From DATCMH01 sp036563505 (GTDB lineage Bacteria; Pseudomonadota; Alphaproteobacteria; Rhizobiales; Beijerinckiaceae): DNA of 62,696 bases. The translations under genes were made by a program, and so were the position numbers. The DNA lies in NCBI GenBank assembly GCA_036563505.1, contig DATCMH010000004.1, positions 1-62,696 on the forward strand, written 5' to 3'. Of the stretch, positions 25,071 through 34,530 are shown piece after piece (position 1 is the first letter of the stretch; every line of letters begins with the position of its first letter). The notes beneath the pieces were generated by a model. It was given only the letters and a program-made list of their open reading frames with translations, had not been told where the DNA came from and made no database searches.

Positions 25071-26828
25071 ATGAACATCTTCGGTCTCTTCGAGCGTCGC
25101 GTCGCTGACGCGCTGGCGCGGCTGCAAGCCGCCGGGCATCTCCCGCCCGGGCTCGACCTCGGCCGCGTCGTCGTCGAGCCGCCTCGCGACGCTTCGCATG
25201 GCGATCTATCCACCAATGCGGCCCTGGCCCTTGCCAAGGAGGCGAAGACGAACCCGCGGGCGCTGGCCGACCTCATCGCCGCGGACCTGCGCGACGATCC
25301 GCGCCTGACCCGCGTCGAGGTCGCCGGGCCGGGCTTCATCAACATGACCCTGGTGCCCGGCGCCCTGCACGACGTGCTCCGCGCGGTCCTCGCCGAGCCG
25401 GAGGGTTTTGGCCGCGGCGGTCAGAGCGGGGAGGGGAAGGTGAACGTCGAGTACGTCTCGGCGAACCCGACCGGCCCGATGCATGTCGGTCACGGCCGCG
25501 GCGCGGTGTTCGGCGACGCCCTCTCGAACCTTCTCGCCTTCGCCGGCCACGCGGTCACCCGCGAGTACTACATCAACGATGCCGGCGCCCAGGTCGACGT
25601 GCTCGCCCGCTCGGTCTACCTGCGCTACCGCGAGGCCTTGGGCGAGACGATCGCCATCCCGGAAGGTCTCTACCCCGGCGACTACCTCAAGCCCGTCGGG
25701 GCGTCGCTCGCGGCGGAGCACGGCGACGGCTTGCGCGACCGCCCGGAAGCCGAGTGGCTGCCTCTCGTGCGCGAGGCGGCGATCGCGGCGATGATGGCGA
25801 TGATCCGGGAGGATCTTTCGGCCATCGGCATCCGCCACGACGTGTTCTTCTCCGAGCGCTCGCTCAGCCAGGGCGAAGTGGACCAGATCGGTCGCACCAT
25901 CGAGAACCTGCGCGCCCGCGGCCTCGTCTACGAGGGCCGCCTGCCGCCGCCCAAGGGCCAGAAGGACGAGGATTGGGAGGACCGGGAGCAGACCCTCTTC
26001 AAAGCGACGGAGTTCGGCGACGACGTCGACCGGCCGCTCCTCAAGTCGGACGGCTCCTACACCTATTTCGCGTCCGACATCGCCTATCACCGCTCGAAAT
26101 ACGAGCGCGGCTTCACGCTCATGATCGACGTGCTCGGCGCCGACCACGGCGGCTACGTCAAGCGCCTCCAGGCCGTCGTGAAGGCGGTGAGCGAGGGCAA
26201 GGCCGAACTCGACGTGAAGCTCTGCCAACTCGTGCGCCTGCTCCGGGGCGGCGAGCCGGTGAAGATGTCGAAGCGCGCCGGCGAGTTCGTGACCTTGCGT
26301 GACGTCATCGACGAGGTGGGGCGCGACGCCATCCGCTTCATGATGCTCTACCGCAAGAACGACGCGACCCTCGACTTCGACCTCGCCAAGGTCGTCGAGC
26401 AATCGAAGGACAACCCGGTCTTCTACGTGCAGTACGCCCACGCGCGCTGCGCCTCGGTGTTCCGGCAGGCGGGGGAGGCGGTGCCGGACCTCGATCTCAC
26501 GCCGGCAGCGCTCGCCGCAGCCGACCTCTCGCCGTTGGCGGACGACGCCGAGCTCGACGTCCTTCGCCGCATCGCCCAGTTTCCGCGCCTCGTCGAGGCG
26601 GCGGCCGCGAGTCACGAGCCGCACCGAGTCGCGTTCTACCTCTACGATCTCGCGAGTTCGTTCCACAGTTTGTGGAATAAGGGCAAAGACTTGCCGCATT
26701 TGCGGTTTGTTAATCAAGCCGACGGAAATTCAACGACGGCGCGACTTGCTCTCGTGCATGCCCTCAAGGGTGTGCTCGCCTCGGGTCTCGCCATCCTAGG
26801 CGTCACGGCACCAGACGAAATGCGCTAG
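25071..26828 (+). CDS. argS: Arginyl-tRNA synthetase
   Basis: Class I aminoacyl-tRNA synthetase charging tRNA-Arg. The 585-residue length is normal. The N-terminal tRNA-recognition (Add-1) domain spans about 1-110. The HIGH-like motif is SANPTGPMHVGHGRGA near residue 130, and the KMSKS-like motif is PVKMSKRAGEFVTL near residue 400. The C-terminal anticodon-binding domain (about 455-585) ends LGVTAPDEMR. The ATG at 25071 is preceded by a modest AGGT. It is probably co-transcribed with the SPOR gene 118 bases downstream. Confidence 0.96.
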   Translation: MNIFGLFERRVADALARLQAAGHLPPGLDLGRVVVEPPRDASHGDLSTNAALALAKEAKTNPRALADLIAADLRDDPRLTRVEVAGPGFINMTLVPGALHDVLRAVLAEPEGFGRGGQSGEGKVNVEYVSANPTGPMHVGHGRGAVFGDALSNLLAFAGHAVTREYYINDAGAQVDVLARSVYLRYREALGETIAIPEGLYPGDYLKPVGASLAAEHGDGLRDRPEAEWLPLVREAAIAAMMAMIREDLSAIGIRHDVFFSERSLSQGEVDQIGRTIENLRARGLVYEGRLPPPKGQKDEDWEDREQTLFKATEFGDDVDRPLLKSDGSYTYFASDIAYHRSKYERGFTLMIDVLGADHGGYVKRLQAVVKAVSEGKAELDVKLCQLVRLLRGGEPVKMSKRAGEFVTLRDVIDEVGRDAIRFMMLYRKNDATLDFDLAKVVEQSKDNPVFYVQYAHARCASVFRQAGEAVPDLDLTPAALAAADLSPLADDAELDVLRRIAQFPRLVEAAAASHEPHRVAFYLYDLASSFHSLWNKGKDLPHLRFVNQADGNSTTARLALVHALKGVLASGLAILGVTAPDEMR

Positions 26829-26946
26829 CGGACCGGCCCTTTCGGGGCGCCGCCGCGCGCGGGTTGGCCGCGACGTTGCAACGGACGACGAAGCCTTCCA
26901 TCTTCGGAGGCAAAAGCGTCCTCGTGACGAGAGTTGGGGCAGGCGC

Positions 26947-28296
26947 ATGACCGATACGAGAAGCCGTTTCGCGATCGATCTCGACGAGATCGAGCGTCAG
27001 CTTCAGCAGGGCGCGTCGGCGCCCCCGGCGCCGTCCCGCAGCGATCCTTCCCGCGGTGATCCCTTGGCCGAACTCGCCCGCATCGTCGGGCAGAACGACC
27101 CGTTCCGCGACCTTCTCGCGGCGGAGTCGGTCGGCCGCGCTTCGGCCTCGCCCGACACGCGCCACGCCTATCCGGAGCCCGAGCCGCCCCGCGCTCAGGC
27201 CGCCCATGCTCCCGCCTTCGACGATCATTTCGCGCATCAGGCCTACGCCGATCCGACGGGCGGGCATCCGGCCTACGCGGAGGCCCATCATCACGCCTCG
27301 GAGGCGGACGGTCACGAGACCTACGCTCCCGCCCCGGCCCGGCGCTCGCGCCGCGGCCTGATGCTGGCGGGCGCCGCCGTCGGTGCCCTCGTCCTCGGGG
27401 TCGGTGGCTTTGCCGCGACGAAGCTCGGCCGCACCGGTCCGACGGGCGGGGAGCCGCCGGTCGTCAAGGCCGACGCCGGCCCGGTCAAGGTACAGCCGCA
27501 GAATCCCGGCGGCGTCGAGATCCCGAATCAGAACCGCCAGATCTACGAGAAGGGCGGGGCTCCGGACGGCCAGACGAAGGTGGTCAATCGCGAGGAGCAG
27601 CCCGTCGACGTTCGCCAGGCAGCCAAGGCGATGCAGCCGGCCGCGCTGCCGCCGCCGTCCTCGCCTCTGACGGCCGCTCCGACCACCGCCTCCATCGTGC
27701 CCGCTGCACCTCCGGTCGGCGCCACGGCGGCGCTCGGCGAGCCGCGCCGGGTTCGCACCGTCTCCGTGCGCCCCGACGGCAGCATCGCCGCCGCCGAGCA
27801 GACGGGTTCGGCCAAGGCCCCGACCACCATGCCGACGGCGGTCACCGGCGGCCCGACCTCGACCGCCTCGACGCCCGCGGCGCAGCCGAAGCCCAAGCCG
27901 CCGGTCACGGTGCCGCCCGTCACGGCGCAGAGCGCCACGCCCGCCGCTCCGGTCCGCACGCCGGCCGCCGAAGCCCCGCCTGCGGCCAAGACGCCGCAGC
28001 GTCTCGCTTCCGTCGAGCCGCCGGCGACCACGCCCGAGGCCGCAGCCCCGACGGGCGGGTTCTCGGTCCAGCTGGCGGTGCGCCCCTCCGAGAAGGAGGC
28101 ACGCTCGGCTTTCCAGCAGTTCCAGCAGCGCTTTCCCGACGATCTCGGGTCGAAGCCCGCGCTGATCCGCAAGGCCGAAGTCAACGGCTCGACGATCTAC
28201 CGCGTCCGGGTCGGGCCTTTGGGCAAGGACGACGCCAACTCGCTGTGCACCCGCCTGCAGTCGGCGGGCGGCCAGTGCTTCGTCGCCAAGAACTGA
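26947..28296 (+). CDS. SPOR-domain inner-membrane protein
   Basis: 449 residues. A cytoplasmic N-terminal region rich in His, Pro and Ala (about 1-135) is followed by a single transmembrane helix (about 138-160, LMLAGAAVGALVLGVGGFAA). A long Pro/Ala/Thr-rich periplasmic linker leads to a C-terminal SPOR domain (about 370-449, GFSVQLAVRPSEKEARSAFQ and IYRVRVGPLGKDDA). SPOR domains bind denuded peptidoglycan at the division septum, so a cell-envelope role in division is likely. Placement next to nagZ and scpAB is a common alphaproteobacterial order. Confidence 0.88.
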   Translation: MTDTRSRFAIDLDEIERQLQQGASAPPAPSRSDPSRGDPLAELARIVGQNDPFRDLLAAESVGRASASPDTRHAYPEPEPPRAQAAHAPAFDDHFAHQAYADPTGGHPAYAEAHHHASEADGHETYAPAPARRSRRGLMLAGAAVGALVLGVGGFAATKLGRTGPTGGEPPVVKADAGPVKVQPQNPGGVEIPNQNRQIYEKGGAPDGQTKVVNREEQPVDVRQAAKAMQPAALPPPSSPLTAAPTTASIVPAAPPVGATAALGEPRRVRTVSVRPDGSIAAAEQTGSAKAPTTMPTAVTGGPTSTASTPAAQPKPKPPVTVPPVTAQSATPAAPVRTPAAEAPPAAKTPQRLASVEPPATTPEAAAPTGGFSVQLAVRPSEKEARSAFQQFQQRFPDDLGSKPALIRKAEVNGSTIYRVRVGPLGKDDANSLCTRLQSAGGQCFVAKN

Positions 28297-28328
28297 CGTG
28301 ATGCGCTGACGTCGAAAACCGCCGCCGC

Positions 28329-28353
28329 GCGGCCGGGGCCTCGTCCCGGCCGC
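28329..28353 (+). terminator. GC-rich hairpin between SPOR gene and nagZ
   Basis: GCGGCCGGG at 28329-28337 pairs perfectly with CCCGGCCGC at 28345-28353 around a seven-base loop, starting 33 bases after the SPOR stop. There is no downstream T-run, so it may be a weak or Rho-assisted terminator, or only attenuate read-through into nagZ. Confidence 0.5.
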
Positions 28354-28392
28354 GGCTTGACCCGCAAAGACCCGAGGGGTTAAGCGCGCGCC

Positions 28393-29406
28393 ATGACCCT
28401 GAGCGCTCTCATCGTCGGCCTGTCCGGCCCTGTCCTCACCCCGGACGAGGCCGCGTTCTTCCGCGACCTGCGGCCGTGGGGTTACATCCTGTTCAAGCGC
28501 AACGTGGAGAGCCCGGGCCAGGTGCTCGCGCTCACCGACGCCTTGCGGGCCCTCGACGGGCGCGAGGACCTGCCGATCCTGGCCGATCAAGAGGGCGGCC
28601 GCGTCCAGCGTCTCGGCCCGCCCCATTGGCCGCGCTATCCGACCGGCCGCGCCTACGGCAGCATTCCGGACCCGGTCGAGCGCGCCGCCGTCACGCGGCT
28701 CGGCGCGCGGCTCATCGCCCATGATCTCAAGGGCGTCGGCATCAACGTCGATTGCCTGCCCGTCCTCGACGTGCCCGTTCCGGGCTCCCACGACGTGATC
28801 GGCGACCGGGCCTATGGCCACGAGCCGGAGATCGTCGCGAGCCTCGGGCGCGCGGCGGCCGAGGGGCTCCTCGACGGCGGCGTCCTGCCCGTCATCAAGC
28901 ACGTGCCCGGCCACGGGCGCGCTGCGGCCGACAGCCACCATGACCTGCCCGTCGTTGACGCGTCGCGGGAAGAACTCGAGGCGCAGGACTTCGCTCCATT
29001 CCGGGCGCTCGCCGACATGCCCCTCGCGATGACGGCGCACGTCGTCTACGCCGCCCTCGATCCAGAGCGGCCGGCCACCACTTCGCCCAGCGTGATGCGC
29101 GACATTATCCGCGGCGCGATCGGCTACGACGGGCTCGTGATGAGCGACGACCTGTCGATGAATGCGCTTGCCGGCTCGCTCGGCGAGCGGGCCGCGGCGG
29201 CTTTCGCGGCCGGCTGCGACGTCGGCCTCCACTGCAACGGCCGCATGGACGAGATGATCGCGGTGGCCGCGAACGCGCCGATGCTGGGCGGCGACGCCCT
29301 GCGCCGAGCGGATGCCGCGCTCGAAAGGATCGCCCGGGGCGCGCAGCCCTTCGATCCTGTGGACGCCCGCGCCCGCGTCGAGGCGGCGCTTGCGGTGGCG
29401 GCCTGA
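28393..29406 (+). CDS. nagZ: Beta-N-acetylhexosaminidase, GH3 family
   Basis: Removes N-acetylglucosamine from anhydromuropeptides in the cytosol during peptidoglycan recycling. The 337-residue single-domain form is the typical NagZ length. The signature VIKHVPGHGRAAADSHHDLP (about residues 172-191) includes the catalytic His and the Asp-His dyad loop. LVMSDDLSMNALAG provides the nucleophile Asp. DQEGGRVQRLGPPHWPRYP is the conserved substrate-binding strand. It starts a run with scpA and scpB. Confidence 0.93.
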   Translation: MTLSALIVGLSGPVLTPDEAAFFRDLRPWGYILFKRNVESPGQVLALTDALRALDGREDLPILADQEGGRVQRLGPPHWPRYPTGRAYGSIPDPVERAAVTRLGARLIAHDLKGVGINVDCLPVLDVPVPGSHDVIGDRAYGHEPEIVASLGRAAAEGLLDGGVLPVIKHVPGHGRAAADSHHDLPVVDASREELEAQDFAPFRALADMPLAMTAHVVYAALDPERPATTSPSVMRDIIRGAIGYDGLVMSDDLSMNALAGSLGERAAAAFAAGCDVGLHCNGRMDEMIAVAANAPMLGGDALRRADAALERIARGAQPFDPVDARARVEAALAVAA

Positions 29407-29443
29407 GCCGCCGACCTTCGATCCGCGACGAATCGGGTCCGTG

Positions 29444-30238
29444 ATGGCCGTTGCCTTGGCATTCGACGAGGTTGAACCGCGGGAGCGGGCCGAGGGCGAC
29501 CCCGCCCTTCTCGTCGACGTGGACGGTTTCGAGGGGCCGCTCGACCTGCTGCTCGAGCTCGCGCGGCGCCAGAAGGTCGACCTTCAGCGTATCTCGATCC
29601 TGGCGCTGGCCGAGCAGTACCTGCACTTCGTCGAGGAGGCCCGGCGGCTGAGGTTGGAGCTTGCCGCCGACTACCTCGTGATGGCGGCCTGGCTCGCCTA
29701 CCTGAAATCGCGGCTCCTCCTGCCCGAGCCGCCGAAGAGCGAGGAACCGAGCGCCGCCGATCTCGCCACCGCCCTCGCGCTGCGCCTGCGCCGCCTCGAA
29801 GGGATCCGCACGGCCGCGGAAGAGCTCGCCGCGCGAGACCGCCTCGGGCGGGACGTATTCCCCCGGGGGGCGCCGGAGCCGATCGAGGTCCGGAGCCGTC
29901 CGCTCTGGGAGGCGAGCCTGTTCGATCTGCTCAGCGCCTATGCCCGTCAGCGGCAGCATCAGTTCAACGCGCGGGTCACGCTGCAGAAGCGGCGGGTCTG
30001 GTCCCTCGCGGAGGCGCGCGAAGCGCTGGAACGCCTGATCGGCACGGCCGGTGATTGGACGGCCCTCGACGCCTATCTCGCCGCCTACGTGGCAAGGCCC
30101 GAGCAGCGCGCGACCGTGCTGGCCTCCGCGCTCTCGGCGAGCCTCGAGATGGTGCGCGAGGGGCAGCTCCTCCTGCGCCAGGACGCGCCTTTCGCGCCGC
30201 TCTACGCGCGCAGTCCGGCCGCGGAGGCGCCGCGATGA
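29444..30238 (+). CDS. scpA: Segregation and condensation protein A
   Basis: Kleisin subunit of the SMC-ScpAB chromosome-organising complex. The ATG at 29444 gives 264 residues, with the conserved N-terminal VDVDGFEGPLDLLLELARRQ and the SMC-head-contacting helix LVMAAWLAYLKSRLLLP. The C-terminal winged-helix part is around residues 190-250. Its stop overlaps the scpB start (ATGA), the usual coupling for this pair. An open frame extends 44 codons upstream into the nagZ end but lacks the family sequence. Confidence 0.93.
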   Translation: MAVALAFDEVEPRERAEGDPALLVDVDGFEGPLDLLLELARRQKVDLQRISILALAEQYLHFVEEARRLRLELAADYLVMAAWLAYLKSRLLLPEPPKSEEPSAADLATALALRLRRLEGIRTAAEELAARDRLGRDVFPRGAPEPIEVRSRPLWEASLFDLLSAYARQRQHQFNARVTLQKRRVWSLAEAREALERLIGTAGDWTALDAYLAAYVARPEQRATVLASALSASLEMVREGQLLLRQDAPFAPLYARSPAAEAPR

Positions 30239-30936
30239 AGCGCGGCCATCTCGCCATTCTCACTCGGACGGACGAAGCGCCCGGCCTGCCGGACCGCGCG
30301 GAAGCCGTGCGCGTCGCTGAAGCCATCCTGTTCGCCGCGCCCGCCCCGATGAGCGCCGACGAGATCGCTGCACGGCTGCCTCAAGGCGCCGACGTCGCGG
30401 CGGTGCTCGCCGACCTCCGGGCGACCTATGCCGGCCGCGGCGTCAATCTCGTGCGCGTGGCGGGCCGCTGGGCCTTCCGCACGGCGAGCGATCTCGCCTA
30501 CGTGCTCGCCCGCGACGCCGTCGAGCCGCGCCGCCTCTCCCGCGCCGCCATGGAGACGCTCGCGATCATCGCCTACCACCAGCCCGTTACCCGGGCGGAG
30601 ATCGAGGAGATCCGCGGCGTCGCGACCTCGAAAGGCACCCTCGACACCCTGCTCGAAACCGGCTGGATCCGCCTGCGTGGCCGTCGGCGCGCGCCGGGAC
30701 GGCCGGTCACCTACGGCACGACGCCCACTTTCCTCGATCATTTCGGGCTCGACGCCGTGGGCGACCTGCCCGGCCTCGACGAGCTGAAAGGTGCGGGCCT
30801 CCTGGAAGGCCGCGTGCCCCAGGAGCTCTCCGTGCCGATCCCCTCCGACGACCTCGCGCTGCGGGAGGACGAGGCGCCCCTCGACGACGACCTCTTCGCG
30901 CCGCTCGAGATCGAGGCGGGGGAGGGCGGGGCTTAA
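30235..30936 (+). CDS. scpB: Segregation and condensation protein B
   Basis: Winged-helix partner of ScpA. The ATG at 30235 gives 233 residues. The conserved core includes AEAILFAAPAPMSADEIAAR, METLAIIAYHQPVTRAEIEE and RGVATSKGTLDTLLETGWI, the tandem winged helices, followed by TTPTFLDHFGLDAVGDLP. The acidic tail after about residue 205 is typical for alphaproteobacteria. Confidence 0.93.
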   Translation: MKRGHLAILTRTDEAPGLPDRAEAVRVAEAILFAAPAPMSADEIAARLPQGADVAAVLADLRATYAGRGVNLVRVAGRWAFRTASDLAYVLARDAVEPRRLSRAAMETLAIIAYHQPVTRAEIEEIRGVATSKGTLDTLLETGWIRLRGRRRAPGRPVTYGTTPTFLDHFGLDAVGDLPGLDELKGAGLLEGRVPQELSVPIPSDDLALREDEAPLDDDLFAPLEIEAGEGGA

Positions 30937-30938
30937 GG

Positions 30939-32060
30939 ATGAGCGAGAGCGGCCGCGCGAGGGAGCGGTTTCGCTTCCCGCGCTTCGGGCAGCGCGGGAC
31001 GGCGGGCGCCGCCATCCCCGCCGAACTCAGCTTCGACGCGATCGTCCAGGCCTTCGGCGAGACGCGGGCGCTCGACGGGGTCTCTTTGACCGTCGGGGCG
31101 GGCGAACTCGTCTGCTTGCTGGGCCATTCCGGTTGCGGCAAGACGACGCTCCTGAGGGTCGCGGCGGGTGTGGAAGCGCCGGTGTCGGGGCGCGTCCTCC
31201 TCGACGGACGGGAGGTCACAGGCCCTCGCGGCGCGGTGCCGCCGGAGGAGCGGGGCGTCGGCCTGATGTTTCAGGATTACGCGCTCTTTCCCCACCTCTC
31301 GGTCCTGGAGAACGTCACCTTCGGCCTGCGGGCCCTGAGCCCGCGGGACGCCGCGGTCGCGGCCCGACGCGCCCTGTCCCGGGTCGGCCTCGAGCGCGCC
31401 GCGGGGGACTACCCGCACATGCTCTCGGGCGGCGAGCAGCAGCGCGTGGCGCTCGCCCGCTCCATCGCGCCCCGGCCCGGCGTCCTCCTCATGGACGAGC
31501 CCTTCTCGAATCTCGATCGCCGCATGCGGGACGCCGTGCGCGAGGAGACGGTGGCCATCCTGCGCGAGACCGGGGCCACGACCATCGTCGTCACCCACGA
31601 TCCCGAGGAGGCGATGCTGATCGCCGACCGGATCGTGCTCATGCGCGGGGGGCGGATCGTCCAGCAGGGGAGGGCAGAGGACATCTACCGACAGCCACGC
31701 GACCTCTTCGCGGCGCGCTTCTTCTGCGACTTCAACGAGGTCGAGGGCACGGTCGCCGGGGGCTACGTCGAGACGCCGGTCGGCCGTTTTCCCGCGCCGG
31801 GCCTCGCCGACGGGGCGGGAGCGATCGTCTGCATCCGCCCGCAGGGTTTGAGGCTGCGGCCCGCCGGCTTCTGCCTGCCCGGGCGGGTGCTGTCGCGGCG
31901 CTTCCTCGGCGAGGTCGATCTCGTCCAGATCGCGGTGCAGGGACTCGAGCGGCCCTTGCACGCGCGTCAGCGCGACGGCGTGCGCGCCGCGCCCGGACAG
32001 GATGTGGGCATCGACCTCGACCGTGACGAAGTTCTTGTTTTCGCCACGGCCGATATCTAG
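30939..32060 (+). CDS. Orphan ABC-transporter ATPase, FbpC/PotA-like
   Basis: 373 residues. Walker A is GHSGCGKTTLL, the Q-loop is in LMFQDYALFPHLS, the signature is MLSGGEQQRVALARS, Walker B is VLLMDEPFSNLD and the switch His is in IVVTHDPEEAM. A C-terminal TOBE-like regulatory region (about 265-373) follows. The sequence is closest in style to iron(III)/polyamine importer ATPases. No permease or binding-protein gene is nearby, so its partners must lie elsewhere. It starts two bases after the scpB stop and may be carried in that transcript. Substrate unknown. Confidence 0.85.
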   Translation: MSESGRARERFRFPRFGQRGTAGAAIPAELSFDAIVQAFGETRALDGVSLTVGAGELVCLLGHSGCGKTTLLRVAAGVEAPVSGRVLLDGREVTGPRGAVPPEERGVGLMFQDYALFPHLSVLENVTFGLRALSPRDAAVAARRALSRVGLERAAGDYPHMLSGGEQQRVALARSIAPRPGVLLMDEPFSNLDRRMRDAVREETVAILRETGATTIVVTHDPEEAMLIADRIVLMRGGRIVQQGRAEDIYRQPRDLFAARFFCDFNEVEGTVAGGYVETPVGRFPAPGLADGAGAIVCIRPQGLRLRPAGFCLPGRVLSRRFLGEVDLVQIAVQGLERPLHARQRDGVRAAPGQDVGIDLDRDEVLVFATADI

Positions 32061-32120
32061 GTTGGCCGCGAGTTGACCCACAAGACCGCGCCCCACTGAC
32101 GGCGGCGCAGGAGGTACGCC

Positions 32121-32384
32121 ATGGGTGGCGCGAGTATCTGGCACTGGATCGTCGTCGGCCTGATCGTGATGCTGCTGTTCGGCCGCGGCAAGATCTCGGA
32201 GATGATGGGCGACGTCGCCAAGGGCATCAAGGCCTTCAAGAAGGGCATGGCCGACGAGGACGCGCCCGCCGCGACGACCACGACTCCGGTGACGCCGACG
32301 ACCGAGCCGGTGCGCAACCTCGAGCACCAGCCGTCCGCCTCGGCGCCGCCCGGCGCCGTCGTGGGCGAGCGCAAGGCGGGCTGA
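32121..32384 (+). CDS. tatA: Sec-independent protein translocase TatA
   Basis: 87 residues. One N-terminal helix (IWHWIVVGLIVMLLFG) is followed by the hinge GRGKISEMMGDVAKGIKAFK and an amphipathic helix, then a Pro/Thr-rich tail. TatA forms the twin-arginine translocation pore for folded, often cofactor-bearing proteins. It starts the tatABC cluster. Likely substrates in this window are the twin-arginine proteins at 44515 and 47408. Confidence 0.93.
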   Translation: MGGASIWHWIVVGLIVMLLFGRGKISEMMGDVAKGIKAFKKGMADEDAPAATTTTPVTPTTEPVRNLEHQPSASAPPGAVVGERKAG

Positions 32385-32471
32385 AGGCCCGTCCTTCTTA
32401 AGCTTCGGCCCGAAGGGTTCCGCGGCGGCTCAGGGCCTGTCAGGGCTTGAGCCGGACATCGAGGCAGCGCG

Positions 32472-33002
32472 ATGCTGGACATGAGCTGGGGCGAGGTGAT
32501 GGTGATCGGCGCCGTCGCCCTCATCGTCATCGGCCCCAAGGACTTGCCCAAGGCGCTGCGCACGGTCGGCCAGATGACCGCCAAGGTGCGGCGCATGGCG
32601 GGCGAGTTCCAGGGCCAGTTCAACGACGCGATGCGTGAGGCGGAGCTCGACGACGTGCGCCGCCAGATGCAGGATCTCAACCACTCCGTGGCGAGCGCGA
32701 CCCCGACCTTCAACCCCATCCAGACCGTGCGCGACGAGCTGAAAGGGGCCGTGGAGAAGCCTGTGACCGCCGATCCTCCGAGCGCCTCCCCCGTCGATCC
32801 GAGCCCGACCGAGGCGCTTGCCACCGCCACGGCCCAGGGGCGCGGCGAGGCGGCGAGCCCTGTGCCCGTCGAGCCCTCCATCGCGCTGCCCTTGCCCTCG
32901 GTGCCGCCGATCGTCGATCCGGCGCACTCGGTGGCGAGCAGCGTGGAGCAGGCGGCGCGCAAGCCCGAGGCAACGAAGAGCCCTAGCGACCAGACCTCAT
33001 GA
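32472..33002 (+). CDS. tatB: Sec-independent protein translocase TatB
   Basis: 176 residues with the TatB hallmark start MLDMSWGEVMVIGAVALIVI and the hinge GPKDLPKALRTVGQMTAKVR. An amphipathic helix and a long Pro/Ser-rich tail follow. TatB forms the signal-peptide receptor with TatC. It lies 87 bases after tatA, and its stop overlaps the tatC start (ATGA). Confidence 0.93.
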   Translation: MLDMSWGEVMVIGAVALIVIGPKDLPKALRTVGQMTAKVRRMAGEFQGQFNDAMREAELDDVRRQMQDLNHSVASATPTFNPIQTVRDELKGAVEKPVTADPPSASPVDPSPTEALATATAQGRGEAASPVPVEPSIALPLPSVPPIVDPAHSVASSVEQAARKPEATKSPSDQTS

Positions 33003-33793
33003 GCGTGGCCGACGACGAGATCGAAGCGTCGCGTGCGCCGCTCATCGAGCACCTGATCGAGCTGCGCTCGCGCCTGATCAAGGCGCTCGTCGCCTTCATC
33101 GTCATGTTTTTCCTGTGCTTCGCTGCGGCCAAGCACATCTACAACGTTCTCGTGCAGCCCTACGTCTGGGCCGTCGGCAACCCCGACAACGCGCGCATGG
33201 TCTATACTCACGCGCTCGAGTTCCTGTTCACCCAGATCCAGGTGGCCGTCTTCGGAGCCGGATTCTTCGCCTTCCCGGTGATCGCGACGCAGATCTACAA
33301 GTTCGTGGCGCCGGGCCTCTACAAGAACGAACGTCAGGCCTTCCTGCCCTTCCTCGTCGCCACGCCGCTCTTGTTCCTCCTCGGCGCGATGGTGGTCTAC
33401 TTCATCGCCATGCCTCTGCTGATGCGCTTTTCCGTCAGCATGCAGCAGTTCGGCATGGGGGATGACCCGACCATCCAGTTCCTGCCGAAGGTCAACGAGT
33501 ACCTCTCCCTCATCATCACGCTGATCTTCGCCTTCGGCATCTGCTTCCAGCTGCCGGTGATCCTCACCCTGCTCGCGCGGGCGGGGATCATTGACGCGAA
33601 GTTCCTGAAGGAGCGCCGGCGCTACGCGATCGTCATCGTCTTCGTCGCCGCCGCGATCCTGACGCCCCCCGACGTCATCAGCCAGTTCGCCCTCGCGGTG
33701 CCGACGCTTCTCCTCTACGAAGCCTCGATTCTCTGCGTGGCCTACGTCGAGAAGAAGCGGGCCCGGGAAGCGGCGGCGCAGCCCGCCGAGTAG
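32999..33793 (+). CDS. tatC: Sec-independent protein translocase TatC
   Basis: 264-residue polytopic inner-membrane protein with about six helices. The N-terminal APLIEHLIELRSRLIKALVA carries the conserved ExLxELRxRL signal-peptide-binding motif, and FAFPVIATQIYKFVAPGLYK is the typical first periplasmic loop/second helix. The ending EKKRAREAAAQPAE is cytosolic. It converges on the LOG-family gene three bases downstream. Confidence 0.95.
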   Translation: MSVADDEIEASRAPLIEHLIELRSRLIKALVAFIVMFFLCFAAAKHIYNVLVQPYVWAVGNPDNARMVYTHALEFLFTQIQVAVFGAGFFAFPVIATQIYKFVAPGLYKNERQAFLPFLVATPLLFLLGAMVVYFIAMPLLMRFSVSMQQFGMGDDPTIQFLPKVNEYLSLIITLIFAFGICFQLPVILTLLARAGIIDAKFLKERRRYAIVIVFVAAAILTPPDVISQFALAVPTLLLYEASILCVAYVEKKRAREAAAQPAE

Positions 33794-33796
33794 GGC

Positions 33797-34405
33797 TCAG
33801 AACCGCTCCTCGATCACCTCGCCCGTCAGGGGAGCGGCCGGGCGCGGCGCGTGGCGCATCGCCTGGGTCAGGGCCGGCAAGACCTCCTCGACCCGCTCGG
33901 CGACCAGGTAATTCAGCTCCAGCCCCGGGCGGATGAAGCCGCTCTCGCGCATATGGGCGAGCAGAACGAGGAGCGGCTTCCAGAAGCCGCTGACGCTCAG
34001 CATCAGGATCGGCTTGGTGTGCCGGCCAAGCTGAGCCCAGGTCATCTGCTCGACCAGTTCCTCCAGCGTTCCGATGCCGCCGGGCAGCGCCACGAAGGCG
34101 TCGGCACGCTCGAACATCAGGCGCTTGCGCGTGTGCATGTCGGGCACGACGATCGTCTCCTGGACGTCGTCGAGCATGCGCTCCCGGGACTTCAGGAAGT
34201 CCGGGATGATGCCCGTGACGTGGCCGCCGTGGTCAAGAACGGCCCGGGCCGTCAGGCCCATGAGCCCGACATTGCCGCCGCCGTAAACGAGCCCGATCCC
34301 GGCTTCCGCCATGGCTCGGCCGAGCCCGGTCGCAGCCTGCGCGAAGGCCGGATCGCCGCCGTGACCGGAGCCGCAATAGACACAGATCGTTCTCAAGTTC
34401 GCCAT
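33797..34405 (-). CDS. LOG-family protein (TIGR00730-type)
   Basis: 202 residues. ICVYCGSGHGGDPAFAQAAT at the N-terminus and LPGGIGTLEELVEQMTWAQL carry the PGGxGTxxE motif of LOG-type nucleoside-5'-monophosphate phosphoribohydrolases, the enzymes that release free cytokinins or purine bases from nucleotides. RKRLMFERADAFVAL supplies the conserved Arg. I chose the ATG at 34405, where family homology starts; the upstream extension of the frame is not conserved in character. For a plant-associated bacterium a cytokinin role is possible, but general nucleotide salvage is equally likely. Confidence 0.9.
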   Translation of the reverse strand: MANLRTICVYCGSGHGGDPAFAQAATGLGRAMAEAGIGLVYGGGNVGLMGLTARAVLDHGGHVTGIIPDFLKSRERMLDDVQETIVVPDMHTRKRLMFERADAFVALPGGIGTLEELVEQMTWAQLGRHTKPILMLSVSGFWKPLLVLLAHMRESGFIRPGLELNYLVAERVEEVLPALTQAMRHAPRPAAPLTGEVIEERF

Positions 34406-34530
34406 GGTTCGCGCCGAAGGCTCGGCGTCCCGAAGTGATGAGTGGAGCACTGCGACCCTTATCGTTCTGGATTGTCCGAAGATAAACGGCTTAAAGTCGT
34501 GGAAGTGCCGGAAACGGCAAGGGGAAGACC

